The position numbers and the translations under genes were made by a program. DNA of 64,000 bases from Arthrobacter stackebrandtii (GTDB taxonomy: Bacteria > Actinomycetota > Actinomycetes > Actinomycetales > Micrococcaceae), in the NCBI RefSeq assembly GCF_017876675.1, contig NZ_JAGIOI010000001.1, forward strand, positions 3,968,001 through 4,032,000. The letters run 5' to 3'. The notes under the pieces are model-generated. The model was given only the letters and a program-made list of their open reading frames with translations, was not told where the DNA came from and did no database searches. Of the stretch, positions 16,296 to 25,425 are shown one piece after another (the stretch's first letter is position 1; the number at the start of each line of letters is the position of its first letter).

Positions 16296-16372
16296 GGACA
16301 TCCCTTCGCTAGTGCTAACTAGATCAGGTTCAACGGGTGTTCTCTCAGCCCCGTTTCGGGGCACCCCGTGTC
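16296..16372 (-). ncRNA. TPP (THI-box) riboswitch
   Basis: On the minus strand the order is GGGGTGC, GGGGCTGAGA, ACCC, TTGAACCTGATC, AGTTAGCACT and GCGAAGGGA, the complete conserved core of the thiamine pyrophosphate riboswitch. P1 is closed by GACA at 16372-16369 and TGTC near 16300. It stands 67 bases upstream of the SDR/monooxygenase operon, so TPP should repress that operon. Confidence 0.95.
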
Positions 16373-16439
16373 ACTGCAAGCGAGTATAGCCACAATCCCT
16401 GCCGGCCCCGCAATCGGGCCTGCAAGCCGGTGCCGGTTG

Positions 16440-16904
16440 TTACGCCAGGCGCTTGCGGACCATGTCGGAAACGGCCTTGCCGTCAAAACGGCCGGCGATT
16501 TCGGCGGTGATCGGCTTCATGGCCAAGCCCATCTGCTTCATGGACAGTGCGCCCTGCTTCTCTTCCAGGCCGGTGATGATCCGGTCAACAATGGCGGCTG
16601 CCTCCTCGGCCGTGAGCGGCTTGGGCAGGTATGCCTCGATGACCTCTGCCTCGGCGACTTCTGCCGCCGCGCGGTCGGCCTCGCCGGCCTCCGTGTAGAT
16701 CGCGGCCGTCTCGCGACGCTTGGCAGCCTCCTTCTGCAACAGCGCGGTGACCTGGGCGTCGTCGAACTCCACAGGCGTCTTGCCGCCCTTTTCCTTGGTC
16801 TCAATTTCACCGAGGACGTTGCGGACGGTGGTCAGGGCAACCTTGTCGCCGGCCTTCATGTGTGCAACGACGTCGGTCTTGAGTTTTTGCTTCAGCGTAG
16901 ACAT
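16440..16904 (-). CDS. GatB/YqeY domain protein
   Basis: A 154-residue YqeY protein. It shares the tRNA-binding helical tail of the GatB amidotransferase subunit but stands alone. Typical elements are MSTLKQKLKTDVVAHMKAGD, TTVRNVLGEIETKEK, IEAYLPKPLTAEEAAAIVD and the end GRFDGKAVSDMVRKRL. The ATG at 16904 follows AGGGG and begins the conserved domain, while the open frame continues upstream without homology. It ends 67 bases before the riboswitch. The biological role of the family is not established. Confidence 0.93.
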   Translation of the reverse strand: MSTLKQKLKTDVVAHMKAGDKVALTTVRNVLGEIETKEKGGKTPVEFDDAQVTALLQKEAAKRRETAAIYTEAGEADRAAAEVAEAEVIEAYLPKPLTAEEAAAIVDRIITGLEEKQGALSMKQMGLAMKPITAEIAGRFDGKAVSDMVRKRLA

Positions 16905-17050
16905 GTGTCCCCTAAGAGTCGGTGTATGCGTGCCTGACGGCAATCGAGAACAATTATCCACCGTCCACGGGGCCGAAACAGCATGGGAGGGCAGACTGCG
17001 GGCGCGGTTGCCGCCTATGGTTGGATAAATGACCAACAACGGGGGGCGTC

Positions 17051-17264
17051 ATGGCAGCGGAAAAGTGTGAAGCGATCCGGCGGGCAGGCTGGGCCGTGGC
17101 GGCCGTGGTGGCTGCGGTCGGGATTTGGCCCGGTTGCCGGGGCCGCCGAGAGCTACCAGCAGCTGATCATGAGCAGGGAACCCACCAGCGAGCTGATTCA
17201 ACACGCCTTCCCCGACGCCATGGATGAAACAACCGCCAGCGAGCCGCCGCAGCCCCGCGCCTGA
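17051..17264 (+). pseudogene. Possible frameshifted small exported protein
   Basis: From the ATG at 17051, after a G-rich ribosome site, the frame reads MAAEKCEAIRRAGWAVAAVV AAVG, like a signal peptide. Around 17115 a sensible continuation appears in another frame (FGPVAGAAESYQQLIMSR ... to a stop at 17264). One indel would join them into a roughly 70-residue protein. No family is recognised. It may equally be two unrelated chance frames. Confidence 0.3.
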
Positions 17265-17290
17265 GCCACACGGAGCGGGCACGGACCGCG

Positions 17291-17977
17291 TCAGGGGGAA
17301 GTACGGCCGGCGGTGACCAGCCCGTGTTCGTAGGCGGCGATGACCAAGCCGGCGCGGTCGCGGGCATGCAACTTTGCCAGCAGCTTTCCGATATGGGTCT
17401 TGACCGTCTTGATCGAGATGTACAGTTCCGCGGCGAGCTCGTCATTTGAGCGGCCCCGCGCCACCAGCGTGAGCACCTCGACTTCACGGGCCGTGAGCCG
17501 TCCCGGCCCTGTCGCGGGGGCGGCGGGCCTGCTCACGAAATTTTCCACGAGCCGCGTGAGAATGGCCGGGGCAAACAGGGACTCCCCCGCATGCGTGCGC
17601 CGGATCGCGTCGCGGAGCTGGTCCGGGTGGGCATCCTTGAGCAGGAAACCGCTGGCGCCGGCCCGCAGCGCACCGTAGACGTATTCATCCAGCTCAAACA
17701 TGGACAGCACCAGCACCCGGCAGCCTGACAGTGCAGGGTCGGAGGTGATCTCCCGCGTGGCCTGGATGCCGTCGCCGCCGGGCATGCGGATGTCCATCAC
17801 GACAACATCGGGGGCCAGCTGCCTTGCCACGCTGACAGCTTCCGTTCCGGAGGCGGCCTCCCCGACAACGGCGATACCCGGCGCCCCGCCGATCAGCAGC
17901 GCCAGGCTGTGCCTCAACAAAGGCTGGTCGTCGGCAATCACCACCCGGATGTCGGGTGCGGCAGGCCCGGCGGTCAT
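17291..17977 (-). CDS. NarL/LuxR-family response regulator
   Basis: A 228-residue regulator. The receiver starts VVIADDQPLLRHSLA, carries the phospho-acceptor Asp in VVVMDIRMPGGDG and has VLVLSMFELDEYVYGAL. The C terminus has the LuxR helix-turn-helix LTAREVEVLTLVARGRSNDE ... KTVKTHIGKLLAKL. Its start overlaps the end of the histidine kinase gene by 4 bases. It probably controls the divergent ABC transporter and may act at the GGACCAGGGTC repeats between the two operons, which is inferred from position. Confidence 0.93.
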   Translation of the reverse strand: MTAGPAAPDIRVVIADDQPLLRHSLALLIGGAPGIAVVGEAASGTEAVSVARQLAPDVVVMDIRMPGGDGIQATREITSDPALSGCRVLVLSMFELDEYVYGALRAGASGFLLKDAHPDQLRDAIRRTHAGESLFAPAILTRLVENFVSRPAAPATGPGRLTAREVEVLTLVARGRSNDELAAELYISIKTVKTHIGKLLAKLHARDRAGLVIAAYEHGLVTAGRTSP

Positions 17978-18828
17978 GGGCGCCCCTGGTCGGGAATGCG
18001 GGCGGTCAGCGTAAATCCCTGCCCGGTGGAGGACGTGTGGAGCGTGCCGCCCAAGAGTGCGAGCCGTTCACGCAGGTTGTCGAGGCCGTGTCCGGCGCCG
18101 GGTTGCGGCTGCCAGCCATCCTGCGGGCCTCCATCCTGAACCACGACGACGACCATCCCACCTTCGCGCCGCAGCTCCACCTCCGCGCGGGCCGGGCCGG
18201 CATGCCGCAATGAGTTGTTGAGTGCCTCTCGCACCACGGCGCAAACGGTGAGCTGCACTCCCGGGGCCGTGTGGCCGAGGTCCCCGACGGCCAGGGTGGC
18301 CCTGAGCCCGCCGTCTTCCGCCGACCGGATGATCGAGGGCAGGTCTGCCAGTGATTCGGCCGGGCGCAGCGGTGCCGCGCCCGGTTCGCGGAGCAGCTGG
18401 AGCATGCGGCGCAGCTCGGTGGTCGTTTCACGCCCGGCCTCTTCGATGTCCGCCAGGGCTTGGCCCCGTTCCGTCTCGCCTGCGGGCCCCTGAACGCTGC
18501 GCGCGGCGGCGGCACGGACTGTGATCAGTCCCAGCCCGTGGGAGACAAGGTCGTGGAGCTCCGCCGCAATCCGCAGGCGCTCGGCCTGGGTTGCGCGCTC
18601 GCCCGCCCACGCGGCGACCGCATCCTCGTGCACCGTGCGTTCAGTTCGGATCCGCAGTTGGGTCCCAATGACGACGACAAGCGCGGCCGCTGCGGCGATG
18701 CCCAAGACCGCGGCCGCAGCGGCGGGGCTGTCAATGCCGACTGTCAGGATGAATATCGCCAGCGCCAGCAGGATTTCCGCTGCCACCAGCCCTGTGCGTG
18801 AACGCCACAGGGGCCGGTCATTTTCCAT
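17974..18828 (-). CDS. Sensor histidine kinase (HisKA_3 type)
   Basis: A 284-residue kinase. The N terminus holds about two membrane segments (residues 12-30 and 36-56) with little outside loop, as in intramembrane-sensing kinases. The phospho-acceptor His is His92 in AAELHDLVSHGLG. The ATPase domain shows VREALNNSLRHA (N box) and GAGHGLDNLRERLALLGG. It partners the overlapping NarL-type regulator. Small-loop kinases next to ABC exporters often sense peptide antibiotics or membrane stress; that role is inference. Confidence 0.92.
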   Translation of the reverse strand: MENDRPLWRSRTGLVAAEILLALAIFILTVGIDSPAAAAAVLGIAAAAALVVVIGTQLRIRTERTVHEDAVAAWAGERATQAERLRIAAELHDLVSHGLGLITVRAAAARSVQGPAGETERGQALADIEEAGRETTTELRRMLQLLREPGAAPLRPAESLADLPSIIRSAEDGGLRATLAVGDLGHTAPGVQLTVCAVVREALNNSLRHAGPARAEVELRREGGMVVVVVQDGGPQDGWQPQPGAGHGLDNLRERLALLGGTLHTSSTGQGFTLTARIPDQGRP

Positions 18829-18864
18829 CCCACCATGCTAGCCGCCCGGCCTGCTCCCGGCTTC

Positions 18865-18920
18865 GGACCAGGGTCTGAGGGACCAGGGTCGCATGTCATC
18901 GCCTGAAGTGAGGTCCCTGG
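18865..18920. promoter_or_regulatory. Direct and inverted repeats between divergent operons
   Basis: GGACCAGGGTC occurs twice, at 18865-18875 and 18880-18890, a 15-base period, and a partial inverted copy (GGTCCCTGG) lies at 18912-18920. The cluster sits between the kinase start and the ABC ATPase start, where a response-regulator site is expected. Confidence 0.5.
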
Positions 18921-18959
18921 CCCGATGACTGGACACCCGGGCCAAGATTGGATTGAACC

Positions 18960-19670
18960 ATGCTTCAATTCAACTCACTCAGCAAACGCCACGGCTCCCA
19001 TGCCGCGCTCTCCGATGTCTCGTTCCAGGCCCTGCCCGGCCGGGTGACGGCCTTCCTTGGCCCCAACGGGGCCGGCAAGTCTTCAACCCTGCGGATCCTG
19101 CTTGGACTGGACCGTCCCACCACGGGAACGGCCCTCGTCAACGGGCAGGCGTACAGCAAGTTGCCAGATCCACTGCGCACGGTCGGTTCCATGCTGGACG
19201 GGTCGGGCGCCCACCGCTCCCGCACGGCCCGCAACCACCTGGCATGGGTGGCACGAGCCGGCGGCATCCCCCAGCGCCGTGTTGGCGAGGTGCTCGAACA
19301 AGTGGGCCTAGCTGATTCCGGCAGAACCCGTGTTGGCCAGTTCTCCCTGGGCATGGGCCAGCGGCTGGGCCTTGCCGCGGCACTGCTCGGCGAGCCGGAG
19401 GCGCTGGTGCTTGATGAGCCCGTCAACGGGCTCGATCCGGAGGGCATCCGCTGGATTCGCAGGCTACTGCGCGGCCACGCTGATGCCGGCGGCACAGTCC
19501 TTCTGTCCAGCCACCTCATGGGCGAGGTGGCTGAGATCGCCGACGACCTGGTGGTCATCACGGCCGGCCGCGTCGTCGCTGACGGGGGTGTCGCCCAGGT
19601 GACCGCAGGCTTCGCCTCGCTCGAAGACGCCTTTTTCGCCCTCACCGGCGGTGCGGAGGCCCGGCGATGA
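18960..19670 (+). CDS. ABC transporter ATP-binding protein
   Basis: A 236-residue ATPase. Walker A is GPNGAGKSS, the signature is a variant (SLGMGQRLGLA rather than LSGGQ), Walker B is ALVLDEPVNGLD, and the switch His is in LLSSHLMGEVAE. The variant signature is common in DrrA/BcrA-type exporters. Its stop overlaps the first permease gene (ATGA). It is divergent from the two-component system, a layout typical of drug or bacteriocin self-protection modules. The start codon is preceded by only a weak ribosome site. Confidence 0.93.
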   Translation: MLQFNSLSKRHGSHAALSDVSFQALPGRVTAFLGPNGAGKSSTLRILLGLDRPTTGTALVNGQAYSKLPDPLRTVGSMLDGSGAHRSRTARNHLAWVARAGGIPQRRVGEVLEQVGLADSGRTRVGQFSLGMGQRLGLAAALLGEPEALVLDEPVNGLDPEGIRWIRRLLRGHADAGGTVLLSSHLMGEVAEIADDLVVITAGRVVADGGVAQVTAGFASLEDAFFALTGGAEARR

Positions 19671-20464
19671 GAACCGGACGCTTCTTCCTGGCCGAACTCC
19701 GCAAGACGGCCACCCTTCCCGCGGCGTGGGCAGGGATCGCCGTGGCGCTGCTGGGTTCAGCGGCAATCACCGTGCTCAACGCGTTTACTGTACGCGGCGC
19801 CGTGGCAGCTGGCACGCCGGGGATGGTTGCGGATACGTCCGCCTTTGAGGCGGGATTCGCGGCCATGCCCATTGTCGGCGTCGTGGGTGCCGTGGTGGTC
19901 GGTGTGACGGCCATCGGCAGCGAGTACACGGCAGACCGGGCAGAATCCGGCGGAGCACGGCAAATCAGCACCACGCTGGCTGTTGCGCCGCAACGGCTGT
20001 CCCTGTTCACGGCGAAGGCCGCGGTGGTCCTCACCTTTGTCGCCTTGGCCGCCCTATTGACGATACCCGGCAACATCGCGCTTGCGCAGGCCATCATCGG
20101 GGACGCCGGAACCGAAACGGTCAGTGCAGCCGATGCCGTCAGCCGTTCGCTGGGCACCGCACTGTACTGGGCATTGATGGGGCTGCTCGCCTTCTCCATC
20201 ACTGCGCTGGCACGCAGCGGCATCATTCCGCTGATCGTGCTCATTGCCAACGGTTCCGTTGTCTCCTTCTCGCTGCTGCTCTCGATGCTCACTCCCCTGG
20301 CGCACTGGCTTCCCGACCTGGCAGGGCGAAAGTTGTTCGGCTTCCCCGGTGAGTTTGTTCTCGAGGGCGGCCTGGACCCCGTCCCCGGCGCGATCGTAAT
20401 GGCCGGCTGGACTGCCGTGATGCTTGTTGTCTCCGGTGTTGTGTTCAATCGGCGGGATGCCTGA
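19667..20464 (+). CDS. ABC transporter permease (first)
   Basis: A 265-residue membrane protein with about six hydrophobic segments, opening RTGRFFLAELRKTATLPAAW, the cytoplasmic start typical of BcrB/NatB-type permeases. The IGSEYTADRAESGG segment corresponds to the conserved loop preceding the second span. It overlaps the ATPase gene by 4 bases and is followed at once by a second permease, so the exporter is probably a heterodimer of permeases with one ATPase. Substrate unknown. Confidence 0.88.
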   Translation: MRTGRFFLAELRKTATLPAAWAGIAVALLGSAAITVLNAFTVRGAVAAGTPGMVADTSAFEAGFAAMPIVGVVGAVVVGVTAIGSEYTADRAESGGARQISTTLAVAPQRLSLFTAKAAVVLTFVALAALLTIPGNIALAQAIIGDAGTETVSAADAVSRSLGTALYWALMGLLAFSITALARSGIIPLIVLIANGSVVSFSLLLSMLTPLAHWLPDLAGRKLFGFPGEFVLEGGLDPVPGAIVMAGWTAVMLVVSGVVFNRRDA

Positions 20465-20465
20465 G

Positions 20466-21194
20466 ATGGCCGTGACAAAGGGTGGCCTGGTCCTGGCTGA
20501 GCTGTCAAAGCTGCGAACACTGCCGTTGGCGGTCCTTGCAGCGGCGGGCACCGTCGTGCTCGGCGCCGCAATCTCCGCTGCCATGGCTGCCACTGGACTG
20601 CGTGAATCCGCGGGGGTGGTCGATGCCGTGCTGGCATCCGTCCCTTTTGCCCAGCTGGGGATCATCCTGCTGGGTATCCTGCCCGCGGCGCATGAATACG
20701 CGGGCGCCCAGATCCGCACCTCCCTCACGGCGGTTCCGAACCGGATGGTGTTTCTTGCCGCGAAAAGCGTGGCAGCACTGATGGCGGTTTCCCTCACCGC
20801 CGTGGCCGCCTTGGGCGCGGGCTTGCTGGCTGCGGTTGTCACCCGTTCGGCGACGGGCTTCACCGGGGCCGGCGCTGATGCTGGACCGTGGGCACTCGCC
20901 GGTGCTGCACTCTATCTATTGCTGACAGGGCTGCTGGCGTATACCGCTGCCTTGCTCCTGAGGCACCTTATGCCTGCGCTGGTGGTGATGCTGGCGCTGG
21001 TCCTACTCGCCTCACCGCTGGTGGGAGCGGCCACCGAGCACGCACGGTGGCTGCCCGACCGCGCCGGCAGTCTCCTCTACCTGCCCGATACCGACCCGGT
21101 GCTTTCGGCGGGAACCGGTGCACTGGTGCTGCTGGGCTGGGCGCTTGTTGCGGGGATGGCAGCGGCGGTGAGGTTCACGAGCAGGGATCACTAG
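20466..21194 (+). CDS. ABC transporter permease (second)
   Basis: A 242-residue membrane protein with about six spans and the same plan as the preceding permease: LVLAELSKLRTLPLAV at the start and AAHEYAGAQIRTSLTAVPNR in the first loop. The ATG at 20466 follows GGCGGG and lies one base after the previous stop; an ATG at 20457 overlapping the previous gene is also possible. It completes the exporter unit. Downstream to 21441 no gene is seen. Confidence 0.87.
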   Translation: MAVTKGGLVLAELSKLRTLPLAVLAAAGTVVLGAAISAAMAATGLRESAGVVDAVLASVPFAQLGIILLGILPAAHEYAGAQIRTSLTAVPNRMVFLAAKSVAALMAVSLTAVAALGAGLLAAVVTRSATGFTGAGADAGPWALAGAALYLLLTGLLAYTAALLLRHLMPALVVMLALVLLASPLVGAATEHARWLPDRAGSLLYLPDTDPVLSAGTGALVLLGWALVAGMAAAVRFTSRDH

Positions 21195-21441
21195 TCGCTT
21201 CGGCTGCTGCGCCAGGCGATTGGCAGGTGTTCCCGTTTTAGCCATGCCCAGGATGCCTGATATGGCTGTTCAATGGATGAGCGGCAACCGATCTTGCGCT
21301 CGATATCTCTCGGAACCTTCCATTCCATGGCGCAGCCACTGGAACAAACGCCCAAAACTCAAAGAACCGGATTACCGACCGGCGTCCCACCTCCAGAGCC
21401 CTGAACTCACAAACCATGCCCATTTCCGAAGTGACCGGACA

Positions 21442-21800
21442 TCACTCATGCATTACGTCTTGAGAAGACGTTTCATTCACCGAAGGCCTCCCAACCTTCA
21501 TGAGCCACCTGGCAAAATATAGTAAAGGTTCGAGAGCCATCATTGGAACCCACAATATTAATGCTAAAAATAGACTTTCAATTAGTTCTTTGTGGCCGGG
21601 TCTGTAAACCATTGAGAACTCTTTTTCCGGAGGATAGGCAACAACGGCGATGACCCATAGGGCTGCGATCAAAAAATGCAAGATATCAGGGCCAGCGTGA
21701 AGCTCAATAGCGGATACTTTTTGCTTCTAAACATGGATACGGCATGCCAAATCCAAAGCGTTAGAGGGAGAGCCAGCGACCAGTAATAATTTATGATCAT
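21442..21800 (-). pseudogene. Small multi-span membrane protein with an apparent frameshift
   Basis: From an ATG at 21800 one frame reads MIINYYWSLALPLTLWIWHA ... LALISCIF and stops. The neighbouring -1 frame continues seamlessly with LIAALWVIAVVAYP ... LILWVPMMALEPLLYFARWL to 21442. The junction is a run of six T near 21677. Joined, the product is about 119 residues with three or four membrane segments. No family is recognised. The segment is clearly lower in GC than its neighbours, suggesting foreign origin. An indel in the T run, natural or from sequencing, is the simplest cause. Confidence 0.5.
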
Positions 21801-22528
21801 GGATGCTGTGCCAAAGTGTTGTCATAACTCCCACCAGCCGTACCACGGCAGGTGCTCGGGAAAATATTTGAGCACACTAAAGTGACCATCATAATTGGCG
21901 CATGGGTTCTGGAGTGCCAAAATCCTCCACAATCCGCCAGAAATGCAGGATCCGAGTTTGGTGAAGAAATATCGAATAACCCCCGTCTCATTGCATCCCT
22001 GCCCCCAAAGTGAAGGTTCAAAAACTCGCGGTCATTATATTTTGCTTGCGCATCACCATGGCTCCGGTCACGGTGATGATGCTATCAGGCGTTCATCCCA
22101 GTCTGACTTGGAGCCGGACGTGACTTCATGGGAGCTGCCTCCTGAGGGCCGAGGGGGTCAATCGGGCTGAGCAGAAAGTTCGATCCGTTGGCTGCTTGCC
22201 AGGCCGCCGAATCGGCACTGCCTGGCAAGGACGCGTTCACGCCCCAAACCTCCAACGGGTATATTCAAACGCTGCGGGTGCTGCGGACCGCCCGCACCGT
22301 CTTCCCGAACCAAATCAGCTACGCCCGCACCTCCGCCCGGAGGAATTTCGCACGAGATGCCGCCGTCTGGGCAGTGAATTCCAGGCAAGGGCCATGGCAG
22401 CCGTCAGGCCCGGCGGCGACCCGCCCAGCCCCGGCGTGCTGACCCAATGATGCTGAAGCGGCTGGCCACACCACGCCGCTCCCTCCCGCAGGAAGTGTCA
22501 AAGGAAGCCATTGCCACTATCGCTGAAT
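21801..22528. other. Gene-poor stretch before the copper operon
   Basis: I find no convincing gene in these 728 bases. Several frames are open (for example 21895-22170 and 22188-22442), but they lack ribosome sites and recognisable sequence. The first half is lower in GC than the rest of the window. Confidence 0.5.
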
Positions 22529-22545
22529 ATACCCCCGTAGGGTAT
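22529..22545 (+). promoter_or_regulatory. CsoR-type copper operator overlapping a -10 element
   Basis: ATACCC at 22529-22534 and GGGTAT at 22540-22545 form a perfect inverted repeat with a 5-base spacer, the consensus shape of CsoR-family operators. TATGAT at 22543-22548 could be the -10. The copper ATPase starts about 120 bases downstream. Copper-dependent derepression is expected. Confidence 0.8.
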
Positions 22546-22663
22546 GATTGCACTGTTGCCAGTGAAGCAGCGCGTCGCGCGCCCGCAAGAATGCACGAAT
22601 CAGGTCCCGCCACCGCAGCTCGTCCCCCAACGCATAGTTCACCCTCCCCGCAAAGGAAGTGTC

Positions 22664-24775
22664 ATGCAAGAGCACCACGGCGACCACCAGCACGGTGATG
22701 CGGCCATGAAAACGCAGCCATCAGGCGTCGACCATTCCACCATGAACCACGCAGGCAGGGACCACGACGACCATGCCGTCCACTCGCACGGCGAGCATGC
22801 CGGGCACAGCGTGGCGATGTTCCGCGACCGGTTCTGGCTCTCGCTGATCCTGAGCATCCCCGTACTGGTTTTCAGCCCCATGGTGGGCCACCTGCTCGGC
22901 TACACGGTGCCGGATTTCCCGGGCGCCTCGTGGATTCCGCCGGTGATCGGCACATTCATCTTCCTCTACGGCGGCATGCCGTTCCTGAAGGGCGGCTGGG
23001 GCGAGATCAAGTCCCGCCAGCCCGGCATGATGCTGCTGATCTCCATGGCGATCGGCGTCGCGTTCATCGCCTCGTGGGTCACCAGCCTGGGCATTGGCGG
23101 CTTCGACCTGGACTTCTGGTGGGAGCTGGCCCTGCTGGTGGTCATCATGCTGCTGGGCCACTGGATTGAAATGCGTGCGCTCGGTTCGGCCAGCGGCGCC
23201 CTCGATGCACTCGCCGCGCTCCTGCCCGACGAAGCGGAGCGCATCACGGCCGACGGCACCGAAACCGTCGCCATCGGGGAACTAAGACACGGCGACCTGC
23301 TGCTGGTCCGCTCCGGCTCGCGCCTGCCCGCCGACGGCGTCATTGCCGAGGGCACGGCCGAGATCGACGAATCCATGATCACCGGCGAATCGAAAACCGT
23401 CTCCCGCACCGTGGGCGACGCCGTCACCGCCGGAACCGTCGCCACCGACAACTCGCTGCGCGTGCAGGTCACCGCGATTGGCGAGGACACCGCCCTGGCC
23501 GGCATCCAGCGGCTCGTCGCCGAGGCGCAGGCGTCCACCTCCCGCGCCCAGGCCCTCGCCGACCGCGCCGCCGCCTTCCTCTTCTACTTCGCAGCCGGCG
23601 CCGGCGTCATCACGTTCATCGTGTGGGCCCTGCTCGGCAGCATCCCCGACGCCGTCACCCGCACCGTCACGGTCCTCGTGATCGCCTGCCCGCACGCCCT
23701 GGGCCTGGCCATCCCGCTCGTCATCGCCATCTCCACCGAACGCGCCGCCCGCGCCGGCGTCCTGATCAAAAACCGCATGGCGCTCGAGCGGATGCGCACC
23801 GTGGACGTGGTCCTCTTCGACAAGACAGGCACGCTCACCAAGGGCGAGCCCACCGTCACGGGCATTGCCATGGACGACGGCGTCACAACAGTTGAGCTGT
23901 TGGCCCTCGCCGCCGCCGTGGAGTCCGACAGCGAACACCCGTCCGCCCGGGCCATTGTGGCCGCTGCCGCAAAGCATGGTGCGGCTGTTCCTCCCGCCTC
24001 AGATTTCCAGGCGCTGGCCGGTCGCGGCGTGACCGCCACTGTCAACGGCTCCCCCGCCGCCGTGGGCGGGCCGGCACTGCTGGCCGAGCACGGCATCACC
24101 GTGCCGGAGAACGTCACCGCGGCAACGCAAGCCTGGATCACCCGCGGCGCCTCCGTGCTTCACGTCATGCGTGACGGCCAGGTGATGGGCGCCGTCGCCC
24201 TTGAGGACGAGGTCCGTGAGGAGTCCCGCCAGGCGATTGCCGCCCTGAAGAACCGCGGCATCAAGGTTGCCCTGATCACCGGCGACGCACGCCAGGTGGC
24301 AAACGCCGTGGCCGCAGAGCTGGACATTGACGAGGTTTTCGCCGAGGTGCTGCCGCAGGACAAGGACCAGAAGGTGCGCGAGCTGCAGTCCCGCGGGCTG
24401 AAGGTGGCAATGGTGGGCGACGGCGTCAACGACGCGCCCGCCCTGGCCCGGGCCGAGGTGGGCATTGCCATCGGTGCGGGCACCGACGTGGCCATGGAAT
24501 CGGCCGGCGTGGTGCTGGCCGGAAACGACCCGAGATCCGTGGTGTCCATGATCGACCTCTCCCATGCCAGTTACCGCAAGATGTGGCAGAACCTGGTGTG
24601 GGCTGCAGGGTACAACGTCATTTCGGTGCCTTTGGCGGCCGGCGTGCTGGCGTTCGCCGGCTTCGTGCTCTCCCCCGCGGCCGGGGCCGTGCTGATGTCC
24701 CTGTCAACCATCGTGGTGGCGTTGAACGCACAACTGCTGCGCCGGCTCGACCTCAACCCGGAGAACGTCCGGTAA
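22664..24775 (+). CDS. Copper-translocating P-type ATPase, CPH type (CopB-like)
   Basis: A 703-residue P1B ATPase. The N terminus is His-rich (HHGDHQHG ... HSHGEHAGH). The transport motif is CPH (VIACPHALGLAIP), placing it in the CopB-like group rather than the CPC group. Other marks are MITGESKTVS, the phosphorylation site DKTGTLTKGE, SEHPSA (the HP locus) and GDGVNDAPALA. The ATG at 22664 follows AAAGGAAG and gives the His-rich start; the frame is open further upstream without homology. It exports copper, and a CsoR-like operator lies upstream. It heads a unit with a DUF6153 protein and a multicopper oxidase. Confidence 0.95.
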   Translation: MQEHHGDHQHGDAAMKTQPSGVDHSTMNHAGRDHDDHAVHSHGEHAGHSVAMFRDRFWLSLILSIPVLVFSPMVGHLLGYTVPDFPGASWIPPVIGTFIFLYGGMPFLKGGWGEIKSRQPGMMLLISMAIGVAFIASWVTSLGIGGFDLDFWWELALLVVIMLLGHWIEMRALGSASGALDALAALLPDEAERITADGTETVAIGELRHGDLLLVRSGSRLPADGVIAEGTAEIDESMITGESKTVSRTVGDAVTAGTVATDNSLRVQVTAIGEDTALAGIQRLVAEAQASTSRAQALADRAAAFLFYFAAGAGVITFIVWALLGSIPDAVTRTVTVLVIACPHALGLAIPLVIAISTERAARAGVLIKNRMALERMRTVDVVLFDKTGTLTKGEPTVTGIAMDDGVTTVELLALAAAVESDSEHPSARAIVAAAAKHGAAVPPASDFQALAGRGVTATVNGSPAAVGGPALLAEHGITVPENVTAATQAWITRGASVLHVMRDGQVMGAVALEDEVREESRQAIAALKNRGIKVALITGDARQVANAVAAELDIDEVFAEVLPQDKDQKVRELQSRGLKVAMVGDGVNDAPALARAEVGIAIGAGTDVAMESAGVVLAGNDPRSVVSMIDLSHASYRKMWQNLVWAAGYNVISVPLAAGVLAFAGFVLSPAAGAVLMSLSTIVVALNAQLLRRLDLNPENVR

Positions 24776-24852
24776 CTCCTCCCCAACACCCGGGCCGCAA
24801 CGCCCGCCTGGCCCGCCTTGCCCCCAATTCCGGAGACCAGAAAGGAGCAGCC

Positions 24853-25305
24853 ATGTTCACCGCCGCCCGGTGCCTCTTGGCGAAGCCGTGCCGCCGCCAC
24901 GTAGCACTCCTTGCCGTGCTCGCCGGGCTGGTGGCCGCACTGCTGGGAATGCACGTCATGGCCGGCGGACCCCTGCCGGCCGGCACATCCGGGGCACACG
25001 CGGCATCAATGGCCGCTGCGCCTGCGAGCGCACTGGTGCATGAAGCCGGGATGGTGTCCGGGCTGCCTGCGAGCGCCGATGGCAGCATGGACATGGCATG
25101 CCCTGCCACCGGGCATGGCCAGGAGCTGCCGTCGCATGGCGGCTGCGCTCCCCTGCCCGTTGCCTCCCTGCTGGGGCTGGCCAGCCCCGCAACGCTGGGG
25201 GCATGGTCCCTGAAAGTTCCCTTTCCCCGTGTTCCGGGTCGTGCGTTCCGGCACAGGCCGTCCGGGGCGCCGTCGTTGGAACAGCTGCAGGTGAACCGCA
25301 CGTAG
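24853..25305 (+). CDS. DUF6153-like exported protein
   Basis: A 150-residue protein starting MFTAARCLLAKPC after AAAGGAG. It has one hydrophobic segment (VALLAVLAGLVAALLGMHVM) that could be a signal anchor, then a Met/His/Cys-containing stretch (MDMACPATGHGQELPSHGGC) and a basic C terminus. The GLLGMHV-type segment fits DUF6153, a family of unknown function. Its position between a copper ATPase and a multicopper oxidase, together with Met, His and Cys residues, suggests periplasmic-side copper handling; that is inference. Confidence 0.75.
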   Translation: MFTAARCLLAKPCRRHVALLAVLAGLVAALLGMHVMAGGPLPAGTSGAHAASMAAAPASALVHEAGMVSGLPASADGSMDMACPATGHGQELPSHGGCAPLPVASLLGLASPATLGAWSLKVPFPRVPGRAFRHRPSGAPSLEQLQVNRT

Positions 25306-25425
25306 AACACCGGCTGACTGGTTGCGCATCCGTGCGCCCATTCGTCCCTGTCCGTGTCAGCCGCGCATGTGCGCGCCGGACGGCCTGATCCTTGCCGTCC
25401 GTTCACCTTGTTGAGGAATACTTTC

